In this document: positions 62,391 to 64,000 of the stretch, in pieces
Numbering within the stretch: the stretch's first letter is position 1
Layout: each line of letters opens with the position of its first letter
DNA from: Bacteriovoracaceae bacterium
GTDB taxonomy: Bacteria > Bdellovibrionota > Bacteriovoracia > Bacteriovoracales > Bacteriovoracaceae
Length of the DNA: 64,000 bases
Direction: 5' to 3'
NCBI GenBank assembly: GCA_016786485.1
Contig: JAEUWD010000022.1
Span: 1 to 64,000 of the forward strand
Program-made: the position numbers and the translations under genes
The notes under the pieces: model-generated
The model's input: the letters and a program-made list of their open reading frames with translations, nothing else
Database searches by the model: none
Told to the model about the DNA's origin: nothing

Positions 62391-62651
62391 CTAAGAGAGA
62401 AGAGTTATACCTTGGTAATTTTTGAAAGGAAGTTTCGATACAACTTTTTCCTGAATATTTTTTAGCTTTCGTTCTACCTGATGCTGAATAAGTTTAATCA
62501 TGGAAGGATCACCTTCCAAATTCAATACAATTTCATTTGGCTTTTTTGAACTCACTTCACCAGTGATTTCAATTTGGCGAGTAATACCATAAACAATGGC
62601 CGCTGATGTTTCATCAAATTGACCTTTATAAATAATTTGTCTCGTAATCAT
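62391..62651 (-). CDS. Acylphosphatase-like protein lacking the catalytic Arg
   Basis: An 86-residue protein: YKGQFDETSAAIVYGITRQI and ITGEVSSKKPNEIVLNLEGD follow the acylphosphatase layout of beta-alpha-beta with the ITGxVxN turn. The arginine of the normal GFR active loop and the Asn after the turn are missing, so catalytic activity is doubtful. The fold assignment rests on pattern only. Sits between yebC and nuoN. Confidence 0.5.
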   Translation of the reverse strand: MITRQIIYKGQFDETSAAIVYGITRQIEITGEVSSKKPNEIVLNLEGDPSMIKLIQHQVERKLKNIQEKVVSKLPFKNYQGITLLS

Positions 62652-62660
62652 ATCAACCTC

Positions 62661-64000
62661 TTATTGCGTAATCATTTTTACAAACTGAATCATCATTTTT
62701 GGAAATAATCCAAATTGAAGTGTCATCAGCGCTGAAACTAAGGCCGTGATTGAAGCACCTTTTAGTTTGTGGAAAGTCGCTGGTTTGCCATCGGCTTCTT
62801 TCATAAATAAATAAACTAAAACACGTAAATAGTAATAAACCGAAACGACAGAAGTTAAAACCGCTATAACAACTAATGGTATTTCACCTGCAGCGACGGC
62901 CGCACTGAAAAGGCCGTATTTACCAATAAAGCCTGAAGTCAGTGGAATCCCTGCCATTGAAAATAAGAAGATCGTAAGCGAGATACCTAGTACCGGATGT
63001 TTAATCCCTTGCCCTGCAATTTGATCCAAAGTTAAATCTTTTTGATTTTGATTTTCAAATAATGAAATAACTGCAAACGCACCTAAGTTAGAAAGCGCGT
63101 AGAAGAATAAATAAAGAAGCATGGTCTCAAGTGACTGAGTGCCAATGCCCATGGTGTACAGACCTAATAATAAATAACCAGTATGAGCAATAGTTGAGAA
63201 AGCTAACATACGCTTAAGTTCTGTTTGAGCAATCGCCACGAAGTTTCCGTAAATCATACTTACGGCCGCTACAATCCAAATAAAATGTTGGAACCATACG
63301 AGACCTTCAACGTTTTTAACGAAAATCGTTGATTGAGAAATCCTGGCGAAAGCTAAAAAAGCCGTAAACTTTACCGCTGCTCCCATGTAACCGGTTACGT
63401 TGGTCGGAGCACCTTGATAAACGTCAGCTACCCAGCCGTGAAATGGGGCGGCACCAACTTTGAATAGTAATGACACCATTAAAAGGGCAAGACCGACAAA
63501 ATAAAGTGGAGAGATATTGGTGTTACTCGTTAAATGATGAGCGATGCTGGTTAATTCAAAACTTCCAGTCGAACCAAAAATAAGTCCTGAACCGTAAAGC
63601 ATAAGGGCCGAAGCTAAACCACCTAAAATAAAATATTTCATGCCTGCTTCTGCAGAATACTGACTCGTTCTTCTCATAGCGACCATGACGTAAATGGCCA
63701 GTGACATGATCTCAAGTGCAATAAACATAAATAATAAATGTGTCGTACTTAACATGAGCACCATGCCTGAACATGAAAAAAGAATCAGAGCATAGATTTC
63801 AGAAAGTAATCCCTCTTTGCGATCTTGGCCATAAGTCAGAACGACCGCGATGAGAGCAAAAAGATAGGCCATTATACTGATCGATTTCGTAAAAGAATTA
63901 AAAACGAGTGTTCCACCTAAAAGCGTCACATCGTGATTGGCAAAATTGAAAACAGAATGCAATAAAGTTAAAACGAGTGTTCCAAATGACATAGCGAAGG
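62661..64000 (-). CDS. nuoN: NADH-quinone oxidoreductase subunit N (partial)
   Basis: Stop at 62661; the frame stays open through position 64000 (MSFGTLVLTLL at 63992 is inside it, but the first helix of NuoN seems to lie beyond the window). Proton-pumping antiporter-like subunit of complex I: EIMSLAIYVMVAMRR, SAEAGMKYFILGGLASALMLYG (discontinuous helix with Lys), LLFKVGAAPFHGWVADVYQGAP and MLAFSTIAHTGYLLLG are NuoN marks. Other nuo genes are probably just upstream, outside the window. Confidence 0.92.
   Translation of the reverse strand, partial: FAMSFGTLVLTLLHSVFNFANHDVTLLGGTLVFNSFTKSISIMAYLFALIAVVLTYGQDRKEGLLSEIYALILFSCSGMVLMLSTTHLLFMFIALEIMSLAIYVMVAMRRTSQYSAEAGMKYFILGGLASALMLYGSGLIFGSTGSFELTSIAHHLTSNTNISPLYFVGLALLMVSLLFKVGAAPFHGWVADVYQGAPTNVTGYMGAAVKFTAFLAFARISQSTIFVKNVEGLVWFQHFIWIVAAVSMIYGNFVAIAQTELKRMLAFSTIAHTGYLLLGLYTMGIGTQSLETMLLYLFFYALSNLGAFAVISLFENQNQKDLTLDQIAGQGIKHPVLGISLTIFLFSMAGIPLTSGFIGKYGLFSAAVAAGEIPLVVIAVLTSVVSVYYYLRVLVYLFMKEADGKPATFHKLKGASITALVSALMTLQFGLFPKMMIQFVKMITQ

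Overview
The window reads as a low-GC (roughly 38-40 %) chromosomal stretch from a Gram-negative bacterium. Outer-membrane barrels, lipoproteins, periplasmic c-type cytochrome, complex I and an RND-type exporter are all present. The unusually high share of small secreted proteins of unknown family, together with enzymes that use up prey-type amino acids and purines, suggests a Bdellovibrionota / Bacteriovoracia-like organism. That placement is an inference from gene content; no rRNA or tRNA gene is present to confirm it. No insertion sequence, prophage or CRISPR array was seen. Coding density is very high, and many neighbouring genes overlap by 1-17 bases.

Layout. 1-5.2 kb: two divergent surface genes, a beta-helix lipoprotein (cut by the window edge) and a secreted esterase with sugar-binding-type modules. 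5.2-6.9 kb: a urate-oxidase-type membrane protein, a small cytochrome c and a GST. 6.9-13.6 kb: housekeeping and stress genes (OsmC, AlkA-type glycosylase, HPF-like protein, hotdog protein, glutaredoxin, a Rieske-FMN reductase fusion). 13.6-16.4 kb: asparagine synthase and a phenylalanine hydroxylase / pterin dehydratase pair. 16.4-21.0 kb: a three-gene operon of large secreted proteins of unknown family. 21-29.6 kb: SDR, glutamine amidotransferase, M1-like metallopeptidase, RlmI-type methyltransferase, YgiQ radical SAM protein. 29.6-30.1 kb: a 500-base region without annotated-size genes that appears to hold a type I toxin-antitoxin locus. 30-43.7 kb: secreted proteins, a DUF885 lipoprotein, a FecR-domain protein, an AlkD-type protein, a second beta-helix lipoprotein, an NfeD/stomatin operon and a DEAD-box helicase. 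43.7-51.4 kb: a five-gene phenolic-lipid operon with divergent LuxR-type regulator, then AraC and histidine-kinase-like regulators. 51.5-64 kb: secreted proteins, a xanthine dehydrogenase operon, adenine deaminase, nitroreductase, YebC and NuoN.

Two items stand out. (1) At 29.7-30.03 kb a 29-residue amphipathic peptide, with a very strong but foldable ribosome site and its own terminator, faces a divergent short transcript unit ending in a strong terminator. The two share a 12-base direct repeat, so the two RNAs would be complementary there. This is the architecture of tisB/istR-, zorO/orzO- and dinQ/agrB-like type I toxin-antitoxin loci. (2) At 43.7-49.7 kb a type III polyketide synthase, an isoprenylcysteine-methyltransferase-like enzyme and a FAD monooxygenase form the same enzyme trio as the streptomycete srs phenolic-lipid pathway. 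Here they are joined in one operon to a YceI lipid-binding protein and an RND/MMPL exporter. An 18-bp perfect palindrome lies between this operon and a membrane-anchored LuxR-type regulator.

Metabolically, adenine deaminase (59.3 kb), xanthine dehydrogenase with its XdhC chaperone (53.3-57.9 kb) and the split PuuD-like pair (5.3-6.3 kb) would together take adenine to hypoxanthine, xanthine, urate and beyond, consistent with a cell that feeds on nucleic acids. Phenylalanine hydroxylase plus pterin dehydratase similarly point to amino-acid catabolism or tyrosine supply.
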